This document shows positions 25,457 through 33,570 of a stretch of 64,000 nucleotides of DNA, piece after piece. Under the pieces are notes generated by a model that was not told the origin of the DNA, made no database searches, and saw only the letters and a program-made list of their open reading frames with translations. The first letter of the stretch is position 1; each line of letters begins with the position of its first letter. The translations under genes were made by a program, and so were the position numbers. Where the stretch lies: contig NZ_JAJAGO010000013.1 in assembly GCF_025165795.1 (NCBI RefSeq), positions 1 through 64,000 on the forward strand, in the 5' to 3' direction. The stretch is from Streptomyces gossypii. Lineage in GTDB: Bacteria > Actinomycetota > Actinomycetes > Streptomycetales > Streptomycetaceae.

Positions 25457-27076
25457 TCACCGTTGCTGCTCACCGTCGTGACGGACGTTGCCCACACTGC
25501 CGAGGGGACGCACGGCGGGCCCTTCCAGGACGGCCCCGTCCACGTCGAACCGAGAGCCGTGGCAGGGACATTCCCAGGTTTTCTCGCCGGGGTTGAAGGC
25601 GACCAGGCATCCGAGATGCGTGCAGCGCGCGGATACCGTGTGCGTGGCGCCGTCCTCGTCCCGGTAGACCGCGCAGTGCCGGCCGCCCATCCGGACGACC
25701 GCACCCGTACCGGGCGCGATCTCCTCGGTTGAGTCCGCGTGCGACGGGCTGTGCAGCCGGTCGCCCACCAGATGCCGCGCCACGGTCGCCTGGTGAGCGA
25801 GCAGCGCCGGCCACTCCCGCATGGTGGAGCGCGGCCGCCACGGATCGTACAGATCCGTCCACGGCGGCCTCTCGTCCCGGTTGATCAGTGCGGCCAGCAG
25901 CTTCCCCGCCAGCACTCCTCCCGTCATGCCCCAGCCGCCGAAGCCGGTGGCCACATAGGTGTGCCGGGCCTTCGGATGCAGGAGACCTATGCACGGGACC
26001 GTGTCGGTCGGGTCGTTGTCCTGCGCGGCCCAGCGGTGCGAGATCCCGGCCCCAGGGAAGCGCTCGGCAGTCCAGGCGACGAGCCGCTGGAAGCGTTCCC
26101 CGGCGTCCGCGGTGCCCGGCAGGAAGGACTCACCCGTCACGATCAGCAGCCGGGTGCCGTCCGTGTGGCCGGGTGCGGTCCGGACGGAGCGCTTGTTCTC
26201 CTCCGCGGTGATGTACATACCGCCCGGGTCCCGGTCCACCGGAATCGGGGCGGCCACCACCAGTTCACGGTGCGGAGCGAGCTTGGCGAAGAGCAGCGAG
26301 CGGTCGAAGACCGGGTAGTGGGTGGCCACCACCACGTCCCGTGCGACGACCAGCGCACCCGTCTCCGTCGTCAGCACACACGGGGCGCTCCCCCTGCCCT
26401 CCTTCAGGCCGACGACCCGCGTCCGCTCCCGGATCACCCCGCCGTTCGCCACCAGCGCCGAGGCCAGGGCCAGCAGGAACTTACGCGGATGGAACTGCGC
26501 CTGGTCCTCCACACGCACCGCTCCCGCGACGGGGAACGGCAGTCCCGTACGGGTGACGAACGAGGCGGGCAGCCCGGCGTTCCGCGCCGCCTCCGCCTCC
26601 GCCCGGATCTTCGCCACCCCGGCCGGGTCCTCGACGTAGGTGAACGCCGGGGCACGCTCCAGATCGCAGTCGATGCCCAGGCGGGCGGCGGTGGCGACCA
26701 CCTCGTCCACCGCCTCCTGCTGCGACTGCGCGTAGAGCCGCGCGCCGGCCTCGCCCCGCGTACGGCGCAGCCTGTCGTAGACCGAGGAGTGCAGCGCGGT
26801 GACCTTGGCCGTCGTGTAGCCCGTCACGCCCGCCGCGACGCGGTCCGCTTCCAGCACCACGACGCTCCGCCCGGACTGGGCGAGTTCCCACGCGGTGTAC
26901 AGACCGGCGATGCCACCGCCGACCACGGCGACGTCGGCCTCTTGATCGGCGGTGAGCGGGGGGTGGGAGGTGGCGGGCGTGGTGGCCATCCAGTACGACT
27001 CCTGGGCCCCCGGCAGCGGTGTGCCCGGCCGGTCCGACTCGTTGCTCGGGTTCCTCTGGTTCCTCTGGTTCGTCAT
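25457..27076 (-). CDS. FAD-dependent oxidoreductase with C-terminal Rieske domain
   Basis: Two-domain protein of 539 residues. The DAO-type FAD domain begins with ADVAVVGGGIAGLYTAWELA near residues 47-66 and continues to about 420 (TYVATGFGGWGMTGGVLAGK near 368-387). The C-terminal Rieske centre is complete: CTHLGC and CPCHGSRF, near 490-513, provide Cys-x-His and Cys-x-x-His ligands. Such proteins are proposed to oxidise amino-type substrates and pass electrons within one chain; the substrate is not known. ATG 27076 was chosen because the segment after it (LPGAQESYWMATTP) is family-like. The alternative ATG at 26989, with AGGAG upstream, would drop it. Confidence 0.87.
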   Translation of the reverse strand: MTNQRNQRNPSNESDRPGTPLPGAQESYWMATTPATSHPPLTADQEADVAVVGGGIAGLYTAWELAQSGRSVVVLEADRVAAGVTGYTTAKVTALHSSVYDRLRRTRGEAGARLYAQSQQEAVDEVVATAARLGIDCDLERAPAFTYVEDPAGVAKIRAEAEAARNAGLPASFVTRTGLPFPVAGAVRVEDQAQFHPRKFLLALASALVANGGVIRERTRVVGLKEGRGSAPCVLTTETGALVVARDVVVATHYPVFDRSLLFAKLAPHRELVVAAPIPVDRDPGGMYITAEENKRSVRTAPGHTDGTRLLIVTGESFLPGTADAGERFQRLVAWTAERFPGAGISHRWAAQDNDPTDTVPCIGLLHPKARHTYVATGFGGWGMTGGVLAGKLLAALINRDERPPWTDLYDPWRPRSTMREWPALLAHQATVARHLVGDRLHSPSHADSTEEIAPGTGAVVRMGGRHCAVYRDEDGATHTVSARCTHLGCLVAFNPGEKTWECPCHGSRFDVDGAVLEGPAVRPLGSVGNVRHDGEQQR

Positions 27077-27330
27077 GGTGGGCCGGGTTCCCCCGCCGCG
27101 CGGGTTCTGCACCAGGACCTTCTGCGTGTCCCGCGCAGTCGACGGGCCGATTCCGGTTTCGGGGGTGAGCCGGGAGGTACCCGTGCCGCGTAAGGCTTGC
27201 GCACCACTGGTGACCTCGCCGGGCGCCCGGGCGTCCACCTGGCCCTCCCGACGTGCGGGCTGTCCGCGCCGGGAGGACCGTGTGGGGCAGGACGACCGCG
27301 CAGGCGGACGCGGAGAGGAGTCACCGCACA

Positions 27331-27963
27331 ATGGCGAACGGCAGGGGCGACGACGTCTACCAGCCCGACGAGGCGGAAGTGCAGGACGACGCGGGCGTAC
27401 TGGAGCCGGAGGACACCCTCGTGGACCGCGGTGTGAGCAGTTCGCTCGACGAGGGGTACTCGCCTCCGGAGAAGCCGCTCGCCGTCGAGAACTACGGCAC
27501 CACGGCGGCGGAGCAGCACGAGGGGGAGCCCCTTGAGGATCGGCTCTCCCGGGAGACGCTCGACGTCGGGGAAACCGCCTACCGCTCCGGCGTCCCCGGC
27601 GGCGCGGAGGGGGAAGACGAGTGGGCCACCGAAGACCTGATCGACGCGGGCGCGGTCGACGAGAACGTCGTGGACGACGAGATGATCGACGAGACGACGG
27701 ACATCGACGGCATGACCGCACGCGACGAGCCGACCGACGAGGAGATCCTCGACGCCGATATGAAGGGGCAGCGGGCCGGACGCCTGGTGGCGCCCGACGA
27801 GGGCGCACACGCGGACGAGGAGAAGGACGCGGTCGCCGAGGACGTCGGCATCGCCGGCTCCGCCGCCTCCGCCGAGGAGGCGGGCATGCACATCGTCTCC
27901 GAACCTCCCGAACCTCCCGAACCTCCCGAGCCCTACACCCCCGACGACCGCGACCAGCCCTGA
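27331..27963 (+). CDS. DUF5709-type acidic protein
   Basis: Soluble, very acidic protein of 210 residues, rich in Asp and Glu. The N-terminal part (DDVYQPDEAEVQDDAGVLEP, then LVDRGVSSSLDEGYSPPEKP) and RLSRETLDVG match a family of actinobacterial proteins of unknown function (DUF5709). The C-terminus has a PPEPPEPPEP repeat. It is probably largely unstructured. ATG at 27331 follows GAGAGGAG and was chosen over the ATG at 27253. It is divergent from the FAD/Rieske gene. No function can be given. Confidence 0.8.
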   Translation: MANGRGDDVYQPDEAEVQDDAGVLEPEDTLVDRGVSSSLDEGYSPPEKPLAVENYGTTAAEQHEGEPLEDRLSRETLDVGETAYRSGVPGGAEGEDEWATEDLIDAGAVDENVVDDEMIDETTDIDGMTARDEPTDEEILDADMKGQRAGRLVAPDEGAHADEEKDAVAEDVGIAGSAASAEEAGMHIVSEPPEPPEPPEPYTPDDRDQP

Positions 27964-27997
27964 CCAGCCTCGGGGGCCGCCCCGGAGGGTCTTCTCC

Positions 27998-28200
27998 TCA
28001 GGAGTCGAAGTCGTACTCCAGCACGTATGAGGCGGCGTCGAGAGTCATCTCGTTCATCTCCACGGCACGGCCCGCACCTTCGAACGCGGTGCGGCAGATG
28101 TGGATGACCGGCGTGCCGGGGGAGAGCGCCAGTTGCTGGGCCTCGTCGGCGGTCGGCGGGAGCGCACCTCTTCGCGGAAGTGCACGGGACTGATCCCGGT
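27998..28200 (-). pseudogene. GntR-family regulator remnant (C-terminal UTRA part)
   Basis: Only the last third of a GntR/UTRA regulator is left. The end is well preserved (PGTPVIHICRTAFEGAGRAV, then NEMTLDAASYVLEYDFDS, stop at 27998). The preceding strand SPVHFREEVRSR lies in another frame, so a one-base shift occurred near 28150-28160. Upstream of about 28200 on this strand the sequence is that of an opposite-strand ATPase remnant, so the DNA-binding domain is gone. The gene is dead. Confidence 0.7.
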
Positions 28201-28446
28201 CACGGCTTCCTGGTGAGGCTGACGGCCTCTGACGACTTCGTACGCCTGGAAGTGCACGACAGCCGTGGTCGTTGTGATGGCGGACGGCCCGAAGTGCGGC
28301 GCCCGGCAGAGTCGGACACCTCCGGGCGCGGTCTGCTGATCGTAGAGCTGCTCGCGGACAGCCGGGGCGTCGAGGCGCGCAGACCACTCGGGAAGGTGGT
28401 GTGGTCACGCTGCAAGATGCCCCCGGTCCAACGTGGGCCTGCGTAG
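28180..28446 (+). pseudogene. Anti-sigma-type ATP-binding protein remnant (C-terminal part)
   Basis: About 85 residues from the C-terminal half of an RsbW-like HATPase: FLVRLTASDDFVRLEVHDSR (N box region lost), then SDTSGRGLLIVELLADSRGV, which is the G-box segment, and KVVWSRCK at the end. Streptomycetes have many such small kinases or anti-sigma proteins. The front half, including the Mg-binding Asn, is missing, and the remnant abuts the GntR remnant head to head. Not expected to function. Confidence 0.65.
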
Positions 28447-28560
28447 GCGCGGCCGCCCGAGCGCGACCGGATGGTTCAGCGGTCATCCGGCAGTGCCTCG
28501 ATGTCCGACCGGGGCTTTGCGCCCGGACGCAGCGTCTGCGAAGCGCGCAAGCGCACCGTC

Positions 28561-28992
28561 TCAGCTGATGTCGGCGCCGTACACATGGTCGACCGTCATC
28601 GTCAGCAGCACCCTGCGGTCGGACACCATCACCGACCGGTACTCGTCCCAGTCCGGGTGCTCTCCGGCGGCGAGGCGGTAGTAGTCCACCAGTGCCTCGA
28701 TCTCGGGGCCGTGGGGGTCGGTGCCCGGCCCGGTGAGGGTCACCGGGCCCTCGGCGGTGGCCCATGCCCAGCCGTCGGGGCGGGTGACCTCCAGCGCGGC
28801 TCGTGGATCCCGACGCAGATTCGCCACCTTGGCCGACCCTTCGACCGTCGAAACGTAGAGGACACCGGTCTCCTGGACGTAGCAGGGCATGACGGGGGAG
28901 AGCTGGGGGCGGCCGTCCGACTTGAGGGTCGCAAGGACACCGAGTCGGCTCTCCGCGAGCAGCGTGCGGGGGTTGAACTGGAGGGCGGGCAT
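28561..28992 (-). CDS. PPOX-class F420-dependent oxidoreductase
   Basis: Split-barrel flavin-type protein of 143 residues. LLAESRLGVLATLKSDGRPQ near 11-30, LSPVMPCYVQETGVLYVSTV near 31-50 and NLRRDPRAALEVT near 57-69 are the usual strands of this family, in which many actinobacterial members use F420 or bind a flavin. The substrate is unknown. Start ATG 28992 has a weak site (AGGTGA). Its neighbours do not point to a pathway. Confidence 0.85.
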   Translation of the reverse strand: MPALQFNPRTLLAESRLGVLATLKSDGRPQLSPVMPCYVQETGVLYVSTVEGSAKVANLRRDPRAALEVTRPDGWAWATAEGPVTLTGPGTDPHGPEIEALVDYYRLAAGEHPDWDEYRSVMVSDRRVLLTMTVDHVYGADIS

Positions 28993-29052
28993 ACGTGGGT
29001 CACCTCGCGTGGGGATGTCGGCGGTTTCCGGCGCTGCCGGGCCGACGGCCGG

Positions 29053-29958
29053 TCATGGGCGTGTTCCCGAGGGCTTGCGGAACTGTTCGATCATCGCCGC
29101 GTAGCTGTCGCCGCCATGCCCGTCGGCCACCGCCCGGTCGGCCAGGGCCTTGACGTACCGGGGAAGTTCGGCGCTGACGCCGAGGGACTCGCTCTCGTGA
29201 ACGAGGTGTTCCATCGCGGCCACGTGGGTGTCGAGGGTGGAGTCGTCGCCCGGGTACGTGCCGTCGTCGACCTGGCGCGCGTAGCCGGGCAGCCACTCCG
29301 TCACCGCCGCGATTCCCCTCACGGCGAGCGGGGTGTATGCCGAGGCGTCCACCTCCGCGGCGCCGAGCAGCGCGGCGCCCTGGAAGAAGGCGTTCAGCAT
29401 GCCCCACATCAGGGACGTCACGGCGACTTCGTGCAGCGCCGACAGGCGGTGGTCGGCACCCAGGTACATGCCGGTGCCGAGGCTCTCCAACGCCGGCGAG
29501 TGCGCGTCGAAGGCCGCGCGCGGACCGCTGTAGGCGAGGACGGCGTCCGCCGTCCCGACGCTCGCGGGACTGGCCATGATCCCACCGTCCAGGTAGGTGC
29601 CGCCGCGCCGCGCCACCCACTCGGTGGCCGCACCGGCCTGCGCCGAGGTACCCGAGGTCAGATTCACCAGGACCCGGCCTTCCAGGACGCCGCCCAGCGG
29701 ATCGAGGAGAGCGTGCACCGCGTCGTAGTCCGAGACGCAGACGACGATGAGCGGGCCGGCCACGACGGCGTCGGCAGCCGAGTCGGCGAGCTTCGCGCCC
29801 TGGGCGACGAGCGGTTCGGCCTTCGCCGCCGTACGGTTCCATACGGTCGTGGGGTGCCCGGCGCGCAGGAACGCTCCGGCCAGCGCCTGGCCCATCAGGC
29901 CCAGGCCGATGACCGTCACGGGAGGTACGGGAGGCTGCTCGGCATCGCGGTCCTGCAT
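29053..29958 (-). CDS. NAD(P)-dependent oxidoreductase, imine-reductase / beta-hydroxyacid dehydrogenase type
   Basis: Protein of 301 residues. The Rossmann motif VTVIGLGLMGQALAGAFLRA lies near 15-34, with the NADP-type NRTAAKAEPL after it. The second signature TSGTSAQAGAATEWVARRG is near 108-126, and the all-helical dimer domain follows from about residue 170 (HEVAVTSLMWGMLNAFFQGA). The place of the catalytic Lys of hydroxyacid dehydrogenases does not carry an obvious Lys, as in imine reductases. ATG 29958 follows GAGGGAG. The ATG at 29991 is also possible, but the MerR-type promoter places the transcript start there, which would make it leaderless. Divergent MerR control is likely. Confidence 0.86.
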   Translation of the reverse strand: MQDRDAEQPPVPPVTVIGLGLMGQALAGAFLRAGHPTTVWNRTAAKAEPLVAQGAKLADSAADAVVAGPLIVVCVSDYDAVHALLDPLGGVLEGRVLVNLTSGTSAQAGAATEWVARRGGTYLDGGIMASPASVGTADAVLAYSGPRAAFDAHSPALESLGTGMYLGADHRLSALHEVAVTSLMWGMLNAFFQGAALLGAAEVDASAYTPLAVRGIAAVTEWLPGYARQVDDGTYPGDDSTLDTHVAAMEHLVHESESLGVSAELPRYVKALADRAVADGHGGDSYAAMIEQFRKPSGTRP

Positions 29959-29997
29959 GGTGTGCTCCCTCGGAGTCGGAGTGTTCGTCATGGCAGA

Positions 29998-30029
29998 ATC
30001 CTCAACGTTCATACCGGTATGAAGGTCAA
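29998..30029 (-). promoter_or_regulatory. MerR-type promoter and operator
   Basis: On the minus strand TTGACC (30029-30024) and GAGGAT (30003-29998) are 20 bp apart, the overlong spacing typical of MerR-controlled promoters. The spacer contains the perfect 16-bp palindrome TTCATACCGGTATGAA (30008-30023). The divergent MerR gene starts at 30040. Activation of the oxidoreductase gene by DNA untwisting is inferred from this layout. Confidence 0.75.
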
Positions 30030-30039
30030 GGGAGCGGGC

Positions 30040-30432
30040 GTGCTGATCGGGGAACTGAGCAGGCGGACCGGAATCCACACGCACCAACTGCGCTACTACG
30101 AGGCCCAGGGCCTGCTGGAGCCAGGCCGCGGCGTCAACGGCTACCGCGAGTACACCGACGACGCCGTACGGACCGTCGCTCAGATCAGGAAGCTGCTCGA
30201 AGCCGGACTGTCCACGCAGGAGATCCAGTTCCTCCAGCCGTGTGTCACCGGCGCCGCTCCCGATCTGGAGCCCTGCCCCGAACTCCTGGACACGCTGCGC
30301 GCACGCCTGCGCGGGCTCGACGAGCAGATCGACACCCTCGTCCGCTCCCGCCAGGTCCTCCACGACTACCTCGACGTCACGGAACGGCGCATGTCACGGC
30401 CCGCACCGGAACCCGCCCCGGAGTTCAGCTGA
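30040..30432 (+). CDS. MerR-family regulator
   Basis: Regulator of 130 residues. The winged helix is at about 1-70 (LIGELSRRTGIHTHQLRYYE, then LLEPGRGVNGYREYTDDAV), followed by the dimer helix and a C-terminal part with PCVTGAAPDLEPCPE, whose two Cys could sense a metal or thiol-active compound. GTG at 30040 behind AAGGGAGC was preferred to the ATG at 30019, which lies inside the operator palindrome. It is divergent from the imine-reductase-like gene. Its stop overlaps the stop of the convergent phosphotransferase gene by 8 bp. Confidence 0.87.
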   Translation: MLIGELSRRTGIHTHQLRYYEAQGLLEPGRGVNGYREYTDDAVRTVAQIRKLLEAGLSTQEIQFLQPCVTGAAPDLEPCPELLDTLRARLRGLDEQIDTLVRSRQVLHDYLDVTERRMSRPAPEPAPEFS

Positions 30433-30961
30433 CGCGGGCGGCGATGGCTCGCGCACACGCCAGGGCCTCGGTGTGCGTCGTGTCCACCTCCAGGTCGTAG
30501 AACACCCCCTCGTGCACCACATCCGTCTGCGACGCGGCCATCCCCTGGGTGCGATCTCCTCGTGCGACCTCACGGCCTGCGGCGACCGCACTCTCACATC
30601 TGACGCCGACCCACAGCACGTCGAGTCCGCCCAGAGCCTTCCGCCACCGCCGCTGGGAATCCGCTCCACCGAGGAAGACGTCATCGATGATGACACCGGC
30701 GCCCGCACGGGCCATCGCCACGACGCCGTCCCTCCAGGCCGCCTCCAGTGCCCGGAAGTCCGCCCCGACGCTCACCTCGCCATCCGCCCCGAACACGATC
30801 CCCTCGTCGGATGCCTGCATCTTCAGGGGCATGGCGTCGACGAACGAGTCGCACCCGAACGCCAGCCACGGATCAGGCAGTACGGCCTGCAGACACCGCA
30901 CGATCCCGGACTTCCCCGAGCTGGAACCACCGTTGAGAATGATCATCTGAGCCTTCGCCAC
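30425..30961 (-). CDS. Chloramphenicol 3-O-phosphotransferase-like protein
   Basis: P-loop kinase of 178 residues, the same length as I recall for the self-resistance enzyme Cpt of S. venezuelae. The Walker A motif GGSSSGKS is near residues 11-18, the proposed catalytic Asp is at about 38 (FGCDSFVDAMPLKMQ), and DDVFLGGADSQRRW and LDVLWVGVRCESAVA follow in the order of the family. It should phosphorylate a primary hydroxyl, possibly of chloramphenicol. The start is GTG 30961 behind AGGAGGAAG. No chloramphenicol biosynthesis genes are seen, so it is an isolated resistance-type gene. Confidence 0.88.
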   Translation of the reverse strand: MAKAQMIILNGGSSSGKSGIVRCLQAVLPDPWLAFGCDSFVDAMPLKMQASDEGIVFGADGEVSVGADFRALEAAWRDGVVAMARAGAGVIIDDVFLGGADSQRRWRKALGGLDVLWVGVRCESAVAAGREVARGDRTQGMAASQTDVVHEGVFYDLEVDTTHTEALACARAIAARVS

Positions 30962-31065
30962 GCTTCCTCCTCTTCCTCTGCTCACCCGTCCAGCATGATC
31001 CAGACAACAGGCACCAGACCACGGGCCCGGCAGGGCTTTGACGGCCAAAGCCCGATGCGCTGCGA

Positions 31066-32034
31066 TCAGTTCCGGTAGCAGGTGGCGATGGCGGCGGCGC
31101 GGTTGCGCAGGGAGTCGCGCAACCACTGCGGGGCCAGGGCCTCCGCGCTCGTGGCGAGCTGCCACAGCGCCCATTCGGCGTGCCTCGCATCCTGGAAGGT
31201 CACCTCCAGCCGCAGCCAGCCGTCTGCGTCGGCTTCCTCGGCGCGGACGGCCAGCGCGGTGCCCACCAGCTCCTCCCGCCGCGCCGGGTTCACCCGTACC
31301 AGCACGGCGACTTGGTCGCCGCCGGTCCGGAACTGCGTGCTGCGTTCCTGCCAGGCCCGGTCCAGATCGACCCGGTCTGGTCGCTGTGCTGGTTCGGCGA
31401 GTTCCTCGGCGGCCAAGATCCGGGACAGCCGGTAGGTGCGGTCCGCGCCAGACCTCGTGGCCAGCAAGTAGCCCTGCTCGCGCACGGTGACCAGACCGAT
31501 CGGGTCCACCGTGCGCCACTTCGGGGACTGGTCCACGGCCGCGTAGCGGATGCGCAGCTTGTGCCCGGCGAACACCGCGCGCCGGACCTGGGCCACGATG
31601 GTGTCGGGCACCTCCTCAGCAGCCAGCCGACGCGAGAGGAGGTCGTTCTCCGGGTCGATGAGCAGTCGCTGAGCCGCCCCGGCCGCGGTGGCCCGATAGT
31701 TCTCGGGCAGCGCGTCAACCACCTTGCGCATGGCCGAAGCCAGCGCCGAGCCGAGGCCGAACGCCTGCGCGCCGCGCCGCGATCCGGCGACCAGCAGAGC
31801 GAGTGCCTCGTCGTGGTTCAGTCCGGTGAGCTCGGTCTGGAAACCGGGCAGCAACGCGAAACCGCCGTGCCGACCGCGTTCGGCGTAGACCGGGACGCCG
31901 GCTGCGGACAGCGCATCGATGTCGCGCAGCACCGTGCGGGTGGACACCTCCAGCTCGCGGGCGAGCGTGGGCGCGGACAGCCGGCCGTGCCGCCGCAACA
32001 GCAGGACCAGCGATACCAACCGGTCGGCGCGCAT
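31066..32034 (-). CDS. YafY-type HTH/WYL-domain regulator
   Basis: Regulator of 322 residues. The N-terminal winged helix-turn-helix (RLVSLVLLLRRHGRLSAPTL, ARELEVSTRTVLRDIDAL) occupies about 1-60. A linker (YAERGRHGGFALLPGFQTEL) follows, and the WYL domain lies at about 140-210 (LRIRYAAVDQSPKWRTVDPI, QGYLLATRSGADRTYRLSRI), with a C-terminal extension. WYL domains sense a ligand, often a nucleic acid or a small molecule. It is divergent from the RidA gene 98 bp away, which it probably controls. Confidence 0.88.
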   Translation of the reverse strand: MRADRLVSLVLLLRRHGRLSAPTLARELEVSTRTVLRDIDALSAAGVPVYAERGRHGGFALLPGFQTELTGLNHDEALALLVAGSRRGAQAFGLGSALASAMRKVVDALPENYRATAAGAAQRLLIDPENDLLSRRLAAEEVPDTIVAQVRRAVFAGHKLRIRYAAVDQSPKWRTVDPIGLVTVREQGYLLATRSGADRTYRLSRILAAEELAEPAQRPDRVDLDRAWQERSTQFRTGGDQVAVLVRVNPARREELVGTALAVRAEEADADGWLRLEVTFQDARHAEWALWQLATSAEALAPQWLRDSLRNRAAAIATCYRN

Positions 32035-32131
32035 GCGAAAAACCTACAGCAATACACGACATGAGATGTCGCGATTCGTTGGGAGGCTTACCAGCAGCAC
32101 AAAGCCCCATCGCACACGAGAGGTGACCCGC

Positions 32132-32533
32132 ATGGCACACGCCATCGTCAATCCGGACGCATTGCACGACCCCACCCCGTTCGGCTACAGCCACACCGCC
32201 ACCGTCCCCGCAGGTACGGAGCTGGTGCTTGTCGCGGGTCAGTACGGATCGGGCCCGGACGGCGCGGTCGTCTCGACCGACTTCACCGAGCAGGTGAAGC
32301 AGACGTTCCACAACATCGGCGTCGCTCTCGCCGCCCACGGGCTCGACCTCAGCCACGTCGTCCAGCTCAGGACGTACGTGGTGAACCATGACGTCAGCAA
32401 GCTCGGGCCGATCGCCGGAGCCGTGCAGGAGGGCTGGGGTACGCGACCGCCCACGCAAACCCTCATCGGCGTCGCGAGCCTGGCTGCACCTGACGTGCTG
32501 TTCGAGGTCGAGGCCCTCGCCGCCCGGCCCTGA
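32132..32533 (+). CDS. RidA/YjgF-family protein
   Basis: Small trimeric-type protein of 133 residues. RidA proteins hydrolyse reactive enamine/imine intermediates to ketones and ammonia. The signature LSHVVQLRTYVVN near 83-95 carries the active-site Arg, and PPTQTLIGVASLAAPDVLFE near 110-130 is the usual C-terminal part. ATG 32132 follows GAGAGGTGA. The longer open frame upstream is inside the divergent regulator's promoter. Close to an imine-reductase-like gene 2 kb away, but no direct link is shown. Confidence 0.87.
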   Translation: MAHAIVNPDALHDPTPFGYSHTATVPAGTELVLVAGQYGSGPDGAVVSTDFTEQVKQTFHNIGVALAAHGLDLSHVVQLRTYVVNHDVSKLGPIAGAVQEGWGTRPPTQTLIGVASLAAPDVLFEVEALAARP

Positions 32534-32849
32534 CTCACCGCAGCCCATGCAAGGTGAACGGGCGCAGGCTCGCTCTCGGCCGAAGCCCACTCCGCCCGCC
32601 GCATAGAGCCTGGACAAGCCAGTGAGGGCGGCTGCCCCATGGTGGGGGCAGCCGCCCTCGCTGGCGTTTGCTGACGTCAAGTCAGCGCAGGTCGCAGCCT
32701 GTTCCCCGGGCTTCAGCCCAGGTTCGCCCGACGCTGTCTCCTAGTGTCGAAGTAGTGCATGAACATCGCTCTGAGCTGCATAGATGCGTACCTGCGGAGA
32801 GGCCGGTGCACAACGGTGCACACTGGGGGCTGCTCGCGAAGTGAGTGGC

Positions 32850-33387
32850 CGCCTTCAGCTTGTTGATCAGCTGCTCAACGGTGTTCCGCGCCTTGTAAAG
32901 ATCGGCGTCGTGGCTGACGGGTCTACCGCCCCGGCTGCCCTTCTTCTGCCGGTTGGCAGCTTGGTCCTTCTTCTCCGGGATGACCGCCTTGACACGGCGT
33001 TTGCGCAGGTGGGCGCGATTGCCATGCGACGAGTACGCTTTGTCTCCGGCGACTGCGCCAGGCCGGGTGCGGGGACGGCCGACGAGCCCGCGCACCGATG
33101 CTGACCAGGGACAGGTCCACCTCACCGCGCTTCGCGGCTTCCGCAATCAGGCCCTCCAGCAGGGCCTCGAAAACACTGGCGTTACGCCACTGCCGGAAGC
33201 GGTTGTGGACGGTCGACCAGGCGCCGAACTGCGTCGGCATCTCCCGCCACTGCCCGCCCGTCCTGAACCGCCAGATCACACCCTCGAACTGTTGCCGCGG
33301 CCGCTCGGGGCAGGGGCCGTACTCACCAACCGGCAGGTACGGCTTGATGAACTCCCACTTCGAATCCGTCAGTTGTGCTCGCGTCAC
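32850..33387 (-). mobile_element. IS5-family transposase remnant, N-terminal and middle part
   Basis: Transposase pieces in two frames. The first (start 33387, MTRAQLTDSKWEFIKPYLPV, then EMPTQFGAWSTVHNRFRQW) covers about 100 residues of the N-terminus up to DLSLVSI. The next frame resumes at GRPRTRPGAVAGDKAYSSHG and runs through KAVIPEKKDQAANRQKKGSR to NTVEQLINKLKA, ending near 32850. Compared with the intact family, roughly 30-50 residues with the first catalytic Asp are deleted between them. After LINKLKA the sequence switches to unrelated DNA. The missing C-terminus is found on the other strand at 35420. It cannot transpose. Confidence 0.85.
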
Positions 33388-33546
33388 CCAAGAACGTCTA
33401 CCGGTCCGAGGCGTGTCGCGAAGGCAAATCTCGCAGATTGATCACGACGTGATGCGCGCCCTGGCATTCCAGCACCGGTTTTCGGCTGGAGTTTTCCCGA
33501 GCTGAGCCGGGCACATGGCGGTCCGGAGTCCATTGTGGCCCATACG

Positions 33547-33558
33547 GTCCAGAACTTG
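33547..33558 (+). promoter_or_regulatory. Candidate regulator site shared by the TetR and SDR genes
   Basis: GTCCAGAACTTG (33547-33558), just before the TetR start, recurs as GTCCATAACTTG at 34509-34520 before the SDR gene (11 of 12 identical). It may be the binding site of the TetR protein or a shared promoter element; neither is proven. Confidence 0.4.
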
Positions 33559-33570
33559 TATCGTGCGGGT

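Noticed and set aside
23278..25596. 772-codon plus-strand open frame overlapping the dehydrogenase gene
   Set aside because: It is the out-of-frame shadow of the dehydrogenase gene: Arg/Gly/Pro-rich composition, no family motif, and it crosses two real genes.
25739..27193. 484-codon plus-strand frame opposite the FAD/Rieske gene
   Set aside because: Antisense shadow; the minus strand has clear FAD and Rieske motifs.
29991..29993. ATG 29991 as start of the imine-reductase-like gene
   Set aside because: Its apparent ribosome-binding site (GAGG) is the -10 box of the MerR-type promoter; it remains possible as a leaderless start.
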